A stretch of 64,000 nucleotides of DNA from Rhizobium sp. R711 (GCF_002211365.1 NZ_LOKZ01000016.1:1-64000); one strand, 5' to 3'; positions 27,409 to 36,521 are shown, counted from the stretch's first letter. Notes: generated by a model not told the origin, from the letters alone. Made by a program: numbers and translations.

Positions 27409-28473
27409 TTATTTGGCGGCTGTGTTCTGCTGTGGTGGAGCGCTCTTGTCGACGTCGACGACGACGGAAAGCCCCGGCCCCAGATCCTTGACGACCGGCT
27501 GGTCGGAATCAAAACCGATGCGCACGCCGACGCGCTGTGCAATCTTCACGAAATTCCCTGTCGCATTGTCGGCCTTGATGACCGCGAACTCCGACCCGGC
27601 TGCGGGCGAGAAGCGCTCGATGTATCCCCTCAGTTTCTGCTTACCGAGCGCATCGACCGTGATCGTCACCGGCTGCCCGACCTGCATACCGTACAGCTGC
27701 GTCTCCTTGAAATTCGCGACAACCCAGACATCCTCCGGCACAACCGCCATGAGCTGCGTTCCCGCCGTCACATATTGCCCAACACGTACACCGACTTCGC
27801 CGAGATGACCGTCACGCGGCGCGACAATCCTGGTGTTCTGCAGGTCGATTTCCGCGAGATGCACCGCGGCTTCCGCGCTTGCGACATTGGCTTCCAGAAG
27901 CGAGCGATTGACGATGATTGTTGCAAGATTTTGCTTGGAAACCTCAAGCGCAGCCTTTGCCTGGTTCACGGCCGCCTTGGCCTGGTCAAGCGTCGCCTGC
28001 GCGGCCTCTGTCTCACTCTGCGATGCAATGCCGCGGTTGCTGAGGTTGTTGACGCGATCCCATGCCTGCTGCGCGCGCGTCAGCGCTGCGTTTGCGCTGT
28101 CGATCTGTGCCTCGCTGGAGGCGATGCTCGCCTTTGCCGCAAGCTCGGACTGGCGGGAATTCTCCAGCGACGCCTTCTGCCCGTCGAGCGCCGCACGCGC
28201 TTGGGCAAGCTTCTGAGCGTAGATGCGGTCGTCGATCTGGACAAGCGTATCGCCCTGCTTGACCTGCTGATAGTCCTTCACGAGCACATCGACGACATAA
28301 CCGCTGACCTGTGGGCTCATGATCGTGACATAGCCCCGAACATAGGCGTTGTCAGTCGTTTCAACCGACGTGACAAACGGCGGCAAGCGCCATGCATAGA
28401 GAACGAGAAGGACACCGGCGATGCCGGCGAGGACTGCGATGATAGTCGAGGGAGACCGAAGGAACTTCAACAT
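27409..28473 (-). CDS. emrA: HlyD-family membrane fusion protein of an EmrAB-type pump
   Basis: This 354-residue protein has one N-terminal membrane anchor (STIIAVLAGIAGVLLVLYAW). The biotinyl-lipoyl halves follow (TTDNAYVRGYVTIMSPQVSG and LQNTRIVAPRDGHLGEVGVRVGQYV), flanking an alpha-helical hairpin. It links the EmrB transporter to an outer membrane channel for drug or phytochemical efflux. AGGGG lies eight bases before the ATG at 28473, which is chosen over the in-frame ATG at 28512. That one would overlap emrB. It is last in marR-emrB-emrA. Confidence 0.9.
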   Translation of the reverse strand: MLKFLRSPSTIIAVLAGIAGVLLVLYAWRLPPFVTSVETTDNAYVRGYVTIMSPQVSGYVVDVLVKDYQQVKQGDTLVQIDDRIYAQKLAQARAALDGQKASLENSRQSELAAKASIASSEAQIDSANAALTRAQQAWDRVNNLSNRGIASQSETEAAQATLDQAKAAVNQAKAALEVSKQNLATIIVNRSLLEANVASAEAAVHLAEIDLQNTRIVAPRDGHLGEVGVRVGQYVTAGTQLMAVVPEDVWVVANFKETQLYGMQVGQPVTITVDALGKQKLRGYIERFSPAAGSEFAVIKADNATGNFVKIAQRVGVRIGFDSDQPVVKDLGPGLSVVVDVDKSAPPQQNTAAK

Positions 28474-28489
28474 GCTGGGACCCCTGAGA

Positions 28490-30166
28490 TCACGATTGAG
28501 CGGGCGTTGCATCGGGCTGGCTTGTCCGTGGCCAAGGTAGCCGGCGCCACGCTTGATGCAGAAGAATGACCATCAGGCCGAAGACGGAGGAGAAGCCGAT
28601 GACCAGGAAAGTGTCGTTGTAGGCGAGAATATAAGCTTCGCGGCTGACCTGCTGAGCGAGCAGCACCAGACCTTCGGCGTTGAGCAGCATCTTGTCGCCG
28701 AGGACCTTGCCATACACCGCGCTCAACTGAGAGATGCGCTGCGCCACGATCGGGTCCTGCAGCAGGATATGCTCGACGAGCACATTCGAGTGGAACTTCT
28801 CCCGGATTGTCACGAACGTTCCGAGCATCGCGGAGGCGAAGAGCGAGCCAATGCTCTGCGTGAATACGAAGATTACCAGGAAGTTGACGATGTATTGCCC
28901 GCCCCGGGAGATGGCGGCCTTAAAGCCGTTCGCCATGACAGGCGGCAGGAACATCGCCGCGCCCGCGGCAACCATCGCCTGGCTCAGATACATCTGAGGC
29001 GGTCGCGTCAGGCTCGTCGACTGGCTGTCCAGAAAGGCGCCGCCAGCAATGAGGGCGAGCGCCAGCACATGGGCAGTCTCGACATAGCGTGTCGTCATCA
29101 GAAACGCGCAAAAAAGCCCACCAACCAAAGAGGCGAAAAGGATGATCGCATAAAGGGTCACTGTCTGATCGTTCAGAAGCCCGAGCTGCTGATAGAAGTT
29201 GGCGGCCGTTGACGACTGCTCCGAGGAGACGAAGCGGAAAAGAAGCAGGACGCCCGCCATGCGCATATTGGCGCCCGAGAACAGCCAGCGGAAATCGATC
29301 AGGGGACTGGTGCGCGGCAGCTCCATGGCCAGCATGAGTGCAAGCGAGCCGACCGATACCGCCAACAAGACGCCGATCCAGGGTGCCTCGAACCACCAAT
29401 AGAGCCGGCCCAGCGTCAGTACAACGGCAAGACAGCCGAAGCCGACCGCCAGCAGGAGATAGCTCAGTATGTCGTGTCGTTGAATGACGTTTGCCCGAGG
29501 CGGCGCCGTGAGCGGCAGTAGGTAGATGATAGGAAAGACAATGAGCGCGAGCCCCATCTCGAACATATAGAGCGCCTGATACCCGCCGAAGTGCAGCAGC
29601 GAGGGTGAGACGATGCGCGCGATGGGAGACGCAAACAGCGTGCTCATCAATGCGAAGCTGATCCCGAGCGAGAGCTTCTTTTCCTGAGGGAACGGTTCCA
29701 GCATGTACAGGAAGCCGAGCGTCGAAAGAGGTGCAGCTGCCATGCCGCTCAGGGCGCGCACGACGATCGCGGAATGCAGGTCAGTGATGAGGAGATTGAG
29801 CACCGCCGCAACGATGAAACAGATAATGCCGAGTTCCGCGAAACGCCTAAGACCGTACTGGGTACGGATCTTGAAGAGTGCGATCGACATGCTGGCGTAA
29901 GGTGCCATATAGGCCGCCGAGAGCCAGGATATTTCAGTAGTGGTCGCGGAAAACGAGCCTTGCAGCTGATAGATGTTGGCGGTCAGCAGGTTCATGCCAA
30001 GGCCCTGCGTCAGAAAAAGCAGAACCGAGGCCCCCATGTAGAGCGGCATCTTCCAGGCCGGCATCGGCACGCCCGCTGCCGGTGGCGGTTGCTGTTGCGC
30101 GTCCGGCTTCGCCGCCTCGGCGGGCCTTGGCGCCACATTGTCGTTGGCGGTCTCGGCGAGGCTCAT
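28490..30166 (-). CDS. emrB: DHA2-family (EmrB-type) MFS multidrug transporter
   Basis: This 558-residue transporter has a Pro/Ala-rich N-terminal tail and about fourteen membrane segments typical of the 14-TM drug:H+ antiporter family. It shows TTEISWLSAAYMAPYA in the first loop region. With EmrA and an outer membrane channel it exports hydrophobic compounds. In Rhizobium etli the related RmrAB pump gives resistance to plant phytoalexins and flavonoids, and a similar role is possible. It starts ten bases after the marR stop. Confidence 0.9.
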   Translation of the reverse strand: MSLAETANDNVAPRPAEAAKPDAQQQPPPAAGVPMPAWKMPLYMGASVLLFLTQGLGMNLLTANIYQLQGSFSATTTEISWLSAAYMAPYASMSIALFKIRTQYGLRRFAELGIICFIVAAVLNLLITDLHSAIVVRALSGMAAAPLSTLGFLYMLEPFPQEKKLSLGISFALMSTLFASPIARIVSPSLLHFGGYQALYMFEMGLALIVFPIIYLLPLTAPPRANVIQRHDILSYLLLAVGFGCLAVVLTLGRLYWWFEAPWIGVLLAVSVGSLALMLAMELPRTSPLIDFRWLFSGANMRMAGVLLLFRFVSSEQSSTAANFYQQLGLLNDQTVTLYAIILFASLVGGLFCAFLMTTRYVETAHVLALALIAGGAFLDSQSTSLTRPPQMYLSQAMVAAGAAMFLPPVMANGFKAAISRGGQYIVNFLVIFVFTQSIGSLFASAMLGTFVTIREKFHSNVLVEHILLQDPIVAQRISQLSAVYGKVLGDKMLLNAEGLVLLAQQVSREAYILAYNDTFLVIGFSSVFGLMVILLHQAWRRLPWPRTSQPDATPAQS

Positions 30167-30176
30167 TGGCAGGACC

Positions 30177-30620
30177 TCAAATTCCGCGAATGCCCTGCAG
30201 GTTGGCTTGCATGGCCCGTATCACGTCCAAAGTAGTCTTCAGATCATTTTCGGGAATACCGGCGATGACCTGAGCCCGCACTTTCACGGCGATGTCATCG
30301 ATCTCGCCGGCCACGACCTTGCCGGTTTCCGTGATGTAGATTTCCTTGGCGCGTCGATCGGAGCCGGCTACGCGCCGCTGGACGAAGCCCTGCCCTTCCA
30401 TCGCATCGAGAATCCTGACGAGCGTTGGCGTCTCGAGCTCCAGCCTGTCGGCCAGTTCTCGCTGGTTGATCCCGTCCTTCTTGTTGAGCGTGAAAAAGAC
30501 GCGGGCGCGCGGCAACGTCATATTGCGCTCCCGCACTATCTTGTCGAAGACGGCCCTGAGCTTGCGATTGAACGCTGCAAGATCTTCGATGAGCTCACGT
30601 CCGAGAACGGGATTTCCCAT
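30177..30620 (-). CDS. MarR-family transcriptional regulator of the emr operon
   Basis: This 147-residue protein has the MarR winged helix-turn-helix: INQRELADRLELETPTLVRILDAMEGQGFVQRR followed by the wing DRRAKEIYITETGK. It is the first gene of marR-emrB-emrA and probably represses the operon, being released by a pump substrate. A palindrome sits 20 bases upstream of its start codon next to a perfect TATAAT, supporting autoregulation. Confidence 0.9.
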   Translation of the reverse strand: MGNPVLGRELIEDLAAFNRKLRAVFDKIVRERNMTLPRARVFFTLNKKDGINQRELADRLELETPTLVRILDAMEGQGFVQRRVAGSDRRAKEIYITETGKVVAGEIDDIAVKVRAQVIAGIPENDLKTTLDVIRAMQANLQGIRGI

Positions 30621-30961
30621 ATATTTCAGTCCTATTTTGTTAGTGTACTAATTATATCTTTGCTATCTATATTGTTTTCCGATCTTTTTCAAGAGGCGGC
30701 GGCCTCTGTTCGGGTGCAAGTCTCGCCCGGCGGGCTTACACTACCACGTGAGGCACGATGGAAGTGAGTCGTTTCTGGCCGTGTTCCGCAGGTGACACTT
30801 TCGGTATTTTTGTACCGACAGCAAGTGCGGCTGTGGAGAAGTCGAACAACGGGCAAAGCCTCCCGGTATCGACGGTGGCGTGGAAGGGACCTCGCTTCCT
30901 CACTTGATTTTGTCGCCTGCGCGCGCCACACCCGAAGCTGAAGAAGACAGAACGGATTACG
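30621..30961. other. Divergent intergenic region between marR and dnaB
   Basis: These 341 bases hold the marR operator and -10 box near the left end. The rest, up to dnaB, must hold the dnaB promoter, but I see no clear -35/-10 pair and no convincing gene. Confidence 0.5.
30640..30656 (-). promoter_or_regulatory. MarR operator overlapping the marR-emrBA -10 box
   Basis: TTAGTGTACTAA (30640-30651) is a palindrome with 5-bp half-sites TTAGT/ACTAA. On the minus strand it directly follows, and shares a base with, a perfect TATAAT (30651-30656). A protein bound here would block the promoter of the marR operon. The -35 box is weak. Confidence 0.65.
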
Positions 30962-32458
30962 ATGAACGACGTCGCTCGAAAGATTGCCGCCGTTGCTCCC
31001 GCGGAGCAGCACTACCGGGAAGCACCCAACAATATCGAAGCCGAACAGGCGCTTCTCGGCGCGATCCTGATGAACAACGACGCCTATTACCGGGTGTCGG
31101 ACTTCCTGAAGCCGATCCATCTTTACGAACCGCTGCACCGCAAGATCTTCGAAGTCGCGGGCGACATCATCCGCATGGGCAAGATCGCCAATCCGGTGAC
31201 GATCAAGACCTTCCTGAAGGCCGACGAGAAGGTCGGCGACATGACGGTCTCCGAATACCTCGCACGCCTTGCCCGTGAAGCGGTCACCATCATCAACGCC
31301 GAGGACTACGGCCGGGCGATCTACGACCTGGCACTGCGCCGCGCGCTGATCACGATCGGCGAAGATGTTGTCAATATCGCCTATGACGCGCCGCTCGACA
31401 TGCCGCCGCAGGCGCAGATCGAGGATACCGAGCGTCGTCTATTCGAACTCGCAGAAAACGGCCGCTATGACGGTGGCTTCCAGTCGTTCAACGACGCGGT
31501 GGCGCTGGCGATCGACATGGCCGCCGTCGCCAAGGAACGCGATGGCGGTCTTTCGGGCATCTCGACCGGCATTCTTTCGCTAGACGGCAAGATGGGCGGC
31601 CTGCAGCGCTCCGACTTGATCGTGCTTGCCGGACGTCCTGGTATGGGCAAGACCTCGCTCGCCACCAACATCGCCTACAACATCGCCGCCGCCTACGAGG
31701 GCGAGGTGCAGCCGGACGGCAGCACGAAGGCAAGGCAGGGCGGCGTCGTCGGCTTCTACTCGCTTGAAATGTCGTCCGAACAGCTCGCCACCCGTATCAT
31801 CTCCGAGCAGACGGAAGTCTCCTCCTCGAAGATCCGCCGCGGCGACATCAACGATGCCGATTTCGAAAAGCTCGTCGCCTGCTCGATGATGATGCAGAAG
31901 GTGCCGCTCTACATTGACCAGACCGGCGGTATTTCGATCGCCCAGTTATCGGCACGCGCCCGCCGGCTGAAGCGCCAGCGCGGTCTCGACTGCCTGGTGG
32001 TCGACTACATCCAGCTGATGACCGGCTCGGGTAAGTCGGGCGAAAACCGCGTGCAGGAAATCACCCAGATCACGACCGGCCTGAAGGCGCTCGGCAAGGA
32101 GCTGAACGTCCCGATCATCGCGCTCTCCCAGCTTTCGCGTCAGGTGGAAAGCCGCGACGACAAGCGCCCGCAGCTCTCCGACCTTCGTGAATCGGGCTCG
32201 ATCGAGCAGGACGCCGACGTGGTGCTCTTCGTGTTTCGTGAAGAATATTACGTCAAGAACCTCGAGCCTCGTGATCCCAACGATCCGAAGTATGCGGAAT
32301 GGGAAGCCCTCTTCGACAAGGTGAAGGGCACAGCCGATGTCATTATCGCCAAGCAGCGCCACGGACCGACCGGCACCGTAAAGCTCGCCTTCCAGTCGGA
32401 GTTCACGCGCTTTGCGGATCTCGCCGACCCCTCCTTCATCCAGTACGAAGAGCACTGA
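30962..32458 (+). CDS. dnaB: Replicative DNA helicase DnaB
   Basis: This 498-residue protein has the N-terminal DnaB domain (NNIEAEQALLGAILMNNDAYY) and the RecA-like helicase domain from about 200. The Walker A motif is AGRPGMGKTS and the Walker B region is CLVVDYIQLM. LSQLSRQVESRDDKRPQLSDLRESGSIEQDAD is the conserved motif 4 region. It unwinds DNA at the fork as a hexamer. There is no intein. Like other alphaproteobacterial DnaB it has a short charged insert near residue 245 (EGEVQPDGSTKARQG). Confidence 0.96.
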   Translation: MNDVARKIAAVAPAEQHYREAPNNIEAEQALLGAILMNNDAYYRVSDFLKPIHLYEPLHRKIFEVAGDIIRMGKIANPVTIKTFLKADEKVGDMTVSEYLARLAREAVTIINAEDYGRAIYDLALRRALITIGEDVVNIAYDAPLDMPPQAQIEDTERRLFELAENGRYDGGFQSFNDAVALAIDMAAVAKERDGGLSGISTGILSLDGKMGGLQRSDLIVLAGRPGMGKTSLATNIAYNIAAAYEGEVQPDGSTKARQGGVVGFYSLEMSSEQLATRIISEQTEVSSSKIRRGDINDADFEKLVACSMMMQKVPLYIDQTGGISIAQLSARARRLKRQRGLDCLVVDYIQLMTGSGKSGENRVQEITQITTGLKALGKELNVPIIALSQLSRQVESRDDKRPQLSDLRESGSIEQDADVVLFVFREEYYVKNLEPRDPNDPKYAEWEALFDKVKGTADVIIAKQRHGPTGTVKLAFQSEFTRFADLADPSFIQYEEH

Positions 32459-32476
32459 CGGGACCCTTCCCGTCAG
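32455..32476. terminator. Hairpin between convergent dnaB and azlD
   Basis: CTGACGGG (overlapping the dnaB stop codon) pairs exactly with CCCGTCAG around ACCCTT. It is 13 bases from the azlD stop. No long U-tract follows. Confidence 0.55.
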
Positions 32477-32489
32477 CACAATACTCAAT

Positions 32490-32792
32490 CTACAAGCCGA
32501 CAGCTCGCAGGATGGCAACGCTAGCCACGCCGACGGCAACACTTGCGAGCATCGGCAGGCGGCGCGCTGCGAGCGCCGTCACGAGGCAAGCAGCCGTTTC
32601 GGCCCAGCCCGTCGCAAAGGCCGTGGGCGCGATCACCGCCATCAGGACTGCCGGCGGTATAGCCTCGATGGCCGTTCGGGTCTGTTCGGTCATGGCGACG
32701 TGGCGAATGAGGAGCAGGCCGCTCATGCGGGTCAGCACCGTTGCCACCGCCATGGCGAGGATCGCCAGAAGCGTATTTATCTCCAGGGTCAT
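32490..32792 (-). CDS. azlD: AzlD-family transporter subunit
   Basis: This 100-residue protein has four hydrophobic segments and the AzlD pattern NTLLAILAMAVATVLTRMSG and IPPAVLMAVIAP. AzlD works with AzlC as a two-part exporter of branched-chain amino acids or similar small compounds. Its ATG overlaps the azlC stop by 4 bp (32789-32792), so the pair is translationally coupled. Confidence 0.88.
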   Translation of the reverse strand: MTLEINTLLAILAMAVATVLTRMSGLLLIRHVAMTEQTRTAIEAIPPAVLMAVIAPTAFATGWAETAACLVTALAARRLPMLASVAVGVASVAILRAVGL

Positions 32793-33493
32793 GCCGCAAC
32801 CGCCTTTGTCTTGACCGTCCACAGCGCCGCAGCAAATCCGGCGAGCGCACCGGCTGCGATGTACCAGACACCTGGCACGAACTGGTGAACCAGGACGGCC
32901 GCTAAAGCGCTCGCAGCCAATACCGAACCCGTCTCGCGGCCCTTCCAGAACCCCATCGCCAACACGACAAAGACCGCGGGAAAGGCGAAGTCGAGCCCGA
33001 TGGCGGCGGGGTCGCCTAGGAACGCACCGAGAGAGGCGCCGATCAGCGTGGAGGCGACCCAAGCCAGATAGAACGGCATGGCGATGCCTGCGAACCTTGA
33101 AGGCGTCAAGCGCGCAACGCCTGCTCGGAATTCCGCGATCGCCCATATCTCATCGGCGAGGAACAGCATGGCCGCATATCTTCGCCAGCCCGAGAAGGCC
33201 TGCATCTTCGTCCCGAGGGATGCGCTCATCAGGACGTGGCGGATATTGACGAGCAGTGCGGCAAAGCCGACGCCTGCCCAGCTAGCCGGGTACGTCCATA
33301 TGTCCATCGCGACGAACTGCGAACCACCAGCGAATACGAGCGCGCTCATCAAAGTCGCCTCCAGCGCCGACAGGCCTTTCGTGACCGAAACCGCGCCGAA
33401 GACGAGACCGATCGGAACAACGGCGACGACGAGCGGCAGAATTGCCTTCGCGCCGTCAAGAAAGTCCCCGATGGGTCGTCTTTGAGTGAGCAT
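32789..33493 (-). CDS. azlC: AzlC-family branched-chain amino acid exporter
   Basis: This 234-residue protein has several membrane segments and the AzlC motif FGAVSVTKGLSALEATLMSALVFAGGSQF. It is the larger subunit of the AzlCD exporter. GGAGG lies five bases before the ATG at 33493, fixing the start. The reading frame is open further upstream into the araC gene without family similarity. The gap to araC contains one copy of a 20-bp repeat also found before araC, suggesting control by that regulator. Confidence 0.88.
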   Translation of the reverse strand: MLTQRRPIGDFLDGAKAILPLVVAVVPIGLVFGAVSVTKGLSALEATLMSALVFAGGSQFVAMDIWTYPASWAGVGFAALLVNIRHVLMSASLGTKMQAFSGWRRYAAMLFLADEIWAIAEFRAGVARLTPSRFAGIAMPFYLAWVASTLIGASLGAFLGDPAAIGLDFAFPAVFVVLAMGFWKGRETGSVLAASALAAVLVHQFVPGVWYIAAGALAGFAAALWTVKTKAVAA

Positions 33494-33545
33494 TGGAACC
33501 TCCAGAACTGCCAGAGCCCGGAGCTGTAAGCCGCCACACCGCGAC

Positions 33546-33565
33546 CGTCTTGAACGAAAGTGATC
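33546..33565 (-). promoter_or_regulatory. Copy 1 of a 20-bp element upstream of azlC (AraC operator candidate)
   Basis: CGTCTTGAACGAAAGTGATC on the plus strand, 53-72 bases before the azlC start codon. It overlaps the araC stop codon by two bases. It matches 19 of 20 bases with the copy at 34451-34470 and lies in the same orientation relative to its gene. Confidence 0.6.
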
Positions 33566-34421
33566 AGCCCGCGCGATATTGCCCCGGGGTAACACCGGTG
33601 CGCACCTTGAAATGTCGGGTGAAATGCGCCTGGTCGGCGAATCCGCACTGGATCGCCACATCGGCGGGCGCCTGTCCCGCCTGCAACAATTTGCGCGCCT
33701 CGCGCACCCGCTTGTCGGTCAGGAACGCATGCGGGGTGATGTGATATTCGCGACGGAACGCCCGGATGAGATGCGCGCGGCTCAATCCTGCGACATCGGC
33801 CAATTCGTCAAGCCCGATGTCACTGTCGAAATTGTCGGTCAGGTAGTCGCGAGCGCGACCAACCGCGGTGCGCTCCTTCGTATCCACCGGCACGACGATC
33901 GTGCTGCCGTAACGCTGGAAGATTGCCGCAAGCACGCGAAACATCCCTTCCTCCGATTCCAGGGCTCCGGCGCCGCTCTCCAGCACGCTATGGGCCGCAT
34001 GGAAGGCCGCGGCCATCTCGGGATCGTTGAGAAGCTCCTTCGGGAAGGACGGCGTGGCGTTGAAGGCCTTGCCGGTCACGTCTTCGAGGATATCGACGAA
34101 GAGCGTGGTATCGGGATAGATCATTCGATAGCGATACCCTTCGCCGCCCGGGACGCCGTCATGCACGACGCCTGGGTCGATGAGATACAGGTCGCCTGCG
34201 CCCGTCTCCTCCCGGACTCCCTTCATCGTCGCGATCTGCGTGCCGCTTTCGATCGCGCCGATCGAGAAAGTGTCATGGGCATGAGGCGCATATTCATGCG
34301 TCAGAAAGCTTGCGCTCAGGCATTCCATGTTGCGGAATCTGCGGTCGCGCCAGAAGCGCGCCCGTTCGAGACCGGCCAGCGGCATCGCGTCGGCCGCCTC
34401 TTTCTGCGATACATTCTCCAT
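33564..34421 (-). CDS. AraC-family transcriptional regulator
   Basis: This 285-residue protein has an N-terminal AraC-type cupin domain (EYAPHAHDTFSIGAIESG, about 40-180). The C-terminal double helix-turn-helix reads LDELADVAGLSRAHLIRAFRREY and ADVAIQCGFADQAHFTRHFKVRTGVTPGQYR. It probably senses an amino acid or related compound and activates azlCD, which lie just downstream on the same strand. Two nearly identical 20-bp sites before azlC and before its own gene support this. Confidence 0.9.
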   Translation of the reverse strand: MENVSQKEAADAMPLAGLERARFWRDRRFRNMECLSASFLTHEYAPHAHDTFSIGAIESGTQIATMKGVREETGAGDLYLIDPGVVHDGVPGGEGYRYRMIYPDTTLFVDILEDVTGKAFNATPSFPKELLNDPEMAAAFHAAHSVLESGAGALESEEGMFRVLAAIFQRYGSTIVVPVDTKERTAVGRARDYLTDNFDSDIGLDELADVAGLSRAHLIRAFRREYHITPHAFLTDKRVREARKLLQAGQAPADVAIQCGFADQAHFTRHFKVRTGVTPGQYRAG

Positions 34422-34450
34422 CGAACCAGCCTACTTCAGGCGCGCCTCTG

Positions 34451-34470
34451 CGTCTTGAACAAAAGTGATC
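34451..34470 (-). promoter_or_regulatory. Copy 2 of the 20-bp element, upstream of araC
   Basis: CGTCTTGAACAAAAGTGATC on the plus strand, 30-49 bases before the araC start codon, differing at one base from the copy before azlC. It is likely to be an autoregulatory site of the AraC-family protein. Confidence 0.6.
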
Positions 34471-34564
34471 GCAAGATCGATATCTCCTTGGCTTGCGTTT
34501 ACTTTGCCTTATTGATCTCTAGACTGCCACGCGACGAGTACCCTCCCTACCTTTGTGAAGCACG

Positions 34565-35731
34565 ATGACTGATTTTGTTGATAGTTTCGAAGATGAAGAT
34601 CCATTCGACTCCGCCGGCCTGCGGCTGACCGTCGACCTGACGGCACTGACGGAAAACTGGAAAGACATGGCGCGACGCTCCGGCAAGGCCCGGGCCGCCG
34701 CGGTCGTGAAGGCGGACGCGTACGGCACCGGCATCGAAGACGCCGGCGAAGCGCTGTTTATGGCGGGCGCGCGCGATTTCTTCGTCGCCACCGTCGATGA
34801 AGGCGTGACGCTACGGCCCTATGCCCCCGATGCGCGCATCTTCGTCCTCTCCGGCATCTGGCCGGGCACGGAGCGGCGCTTCTTCGAAAACGATCTCGTG
34901 CCGGTGATCTCGTCGGAAGAACAACTCGCTTTCTGGATGGCGGTGCTCGCCGAATACGGCGACTATCCCTGCGCGCTCCACGTCGACACGGGCTTCAACC
35001 GGCTGGGCCTTTCCGTGGACGAGGCGATCGCGCTTGCCGACGACGTCTCGCGTCCGGCAAGTTTTGCACCGGTGCTCGTCATGAGTCATCTCGCCTGCAG
35101 CGATGACGATTCCTCGGAAATGAACCGGCAACAGCTTGAATCATTCCGGCAGATTAGCGCCGCCTATGAAGGTATCGATTCAAGCCTTGCGGCTTCCGCC
35201 GGCATCTTCCTCGGCAGCGATTACCACTTTGACCTGACGCGCCCCGGCATCGCGATCTACGGCGGCGAAGCCGTCAACGGCATGGCGAACCCCATGCGGC
35301 CGGTGGTGACCGCCGAGGCCCGGGTCCTTCAGGTTCGCACGGCCAAGGCGGACGAGTCCGTGGGCTACGGCCGCGCCATGCGATTGACCCGCGACAGCAA
35401 GCTCGCCATCGTGTCGGCCGGCTATGCCGATGGATATCTGCGAAGTCAGTCGAGCGGTGGTGTCCCCTTGCGCCAGGTCGTACCGCAGGGAGGTTACGGC
35501 TTCGTGGCTGGCCGGAAGATTCCCGTTGCCGGCCGCGTCACCATGGACCTGACGATTTTCGATATCACCGACCTTCCGGAAAACGCAGTGCGCGCAGGCG
35601 ATTACGTGGAACTGTTCGGAAAGAACGTACTCGTCGACGATGTCGCTAGGTCGGCGGGTACGATCGGCTACGAAATCCTGACCAGCATCGGCCTTCGGCA
35701 CGAACGGCGTTACCTGTACGAGGAAGACTAA
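34565..35731 (+). CDS. alr: Alanine racemase
   Basis: This 388-residue PLP enzyme has the cofactor lysine in AAVVKADAYGTGIEDAG near residue 43. The second catalytic residue, a tyrosine, is in the DESVGYGRAMRLTRDSKLAIVSAGYADGYLR region. It makes D-alanine for peptidoglycan. The dnaB-alr-radA order is conserved, here interrupted by the azl-araC unit. The first ten residues are acidic and less conserved. Confidence 0.93.
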   Translation: MTDFVDSFEDEDPFDSAGLRLTVDLTALTENWKDMARRSGKARAAAVVKADAYGTGIEDAGEALFMAGARDFFVATVDEGVTLRPYAPDARIFVLSGIWPGTERRFFENDLVPVISSEEQLAFWMAVLAEYGDYPCALHVDTGFNRLGLSVDEAIALADDVSRPASFAPVLVMSHLACSDDDSSEMNRQQLESFRQISAAYEGIDSSLAASAGIFLGSDYHFDLTRPGIAIYGGEAVNGMANPMRPVVTAEARVLQVRTAKADESVGYGRAMRLTRDSKLAIVSAGYADGYLRSQSSGGVPLRQVVPQGGYGFVAGRKIPVAGRVTMDLTIFDITDLPENAVRAGDYVELFGKNVLVDDVARSAGTIGYEILTSIGLRHERRYLYEED

Positions 35732-35735
35732 GGAC

Positions 35736-36371
35736 CTAGCGCGTCGTTAGCGCCAGCCGCACGCCGAGTGCCACCAGCAGCGCCCCAAGGCCGCGATCGA
35801 GCCAGAGGCCGATGCTCTTTCTGCGTTTGATGAGATCGGCGAGGCGCCCTCCCGCCAGGATGAGCGGCGGCTCGATGAAGGCTGCAACGACAATGATGAG
35901 TACGCCGTGGACCGCCAGCTGTAGCCAGGTCGGTCCAGCGCCCTCGACCACGAATTGCGGCAGGAAGGCGAGGAAGAAGATCGCGACCTTCGGGTTCAAA
36001 AGCGAAACGAGGATGCCCTGCCTGTAGACACGGCTCCAGGGCAGGACGTCTTTCGCCGCATTGACCAGACCGCCCTCGCCCTTCGAGCGCAATGCCTGAA
36101 TGCCGAGCCAGACGAGGTAGATCGCGCCGACCCACTTGACCACCGAAAAGGCCAGCGCGGAGGCGGCGAGGATCGCGGAAAGGCCGAATGCCGCCATGGC
36201 CACATGCAGGCAGGCGCCGGTCCAGATGCCGAAGAGCGCGGCAAAGCCGGTCTTCGTCCCGCTCTTGACGGTGTGGCCGAGAATGAAAGCCATGTCAGGG
36301 CCTGGCGACAGGTTCAGCAGAACCGCTGCGGTCAAGAACGCAATCCAGTGCGCGAGCGAATAGTCCAGCAT
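35736..36371 (-). CDS. LysE/RhtB-family amino acid exporter
   Basis: This 211-residue protein has about six membrane segments and the family start LLNLSPGPDMAFILGHTVKSGTKTG. It probably exports an amino acid or homoserine-lactone-like compound; the substrate is unknown. The ATG at 36371 is chosen because GGAGG lies seven bases before it. The in-frame ATG at 36473 adds 34 residues without family match. It is convergent with alr (four-base gap) and divergent from radA. Confidence 0.88.
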   Translation of the reverse strand: MLDYSLAHWIAFLTAAVLLNLSPGPDMAFILGHTVKSGTKTGFAALFGIWTGACLHVAMAAFGLSAILAASALAFSVVKWVGAIYLVWLGIQALRSKGEGGLVNAAKDVLPWSRVYRQGILVSLLNPKVAIFFLAFLPQFVVEGAGPTWLQLAVHGVLIIVVAAFIEPPLILAGGRLADLIKRRKSIGLWLDRGLGALLVALGVRLALTTR

Positions 36372-36521
36372 CTCGTGGCCTCCAAGATAGTGGAGAACAA
36401 GTGCCACCGCAGCCCCTGATAGGGAAATCATTAGTTTTGATCGGTGCCGCGAATGATTATTTGAGCAGTCCAACTGATTCGATGCGACGCGCTAGCTACC
36501 ATCCAACCGAAAGCATGATTG

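Noticed and set aside
33579..34568. 329-codon plus-strand frame opposite araC
   Set aside because: The AraC protein has both HTH motifs; the opposite frame has no recognisable domain.
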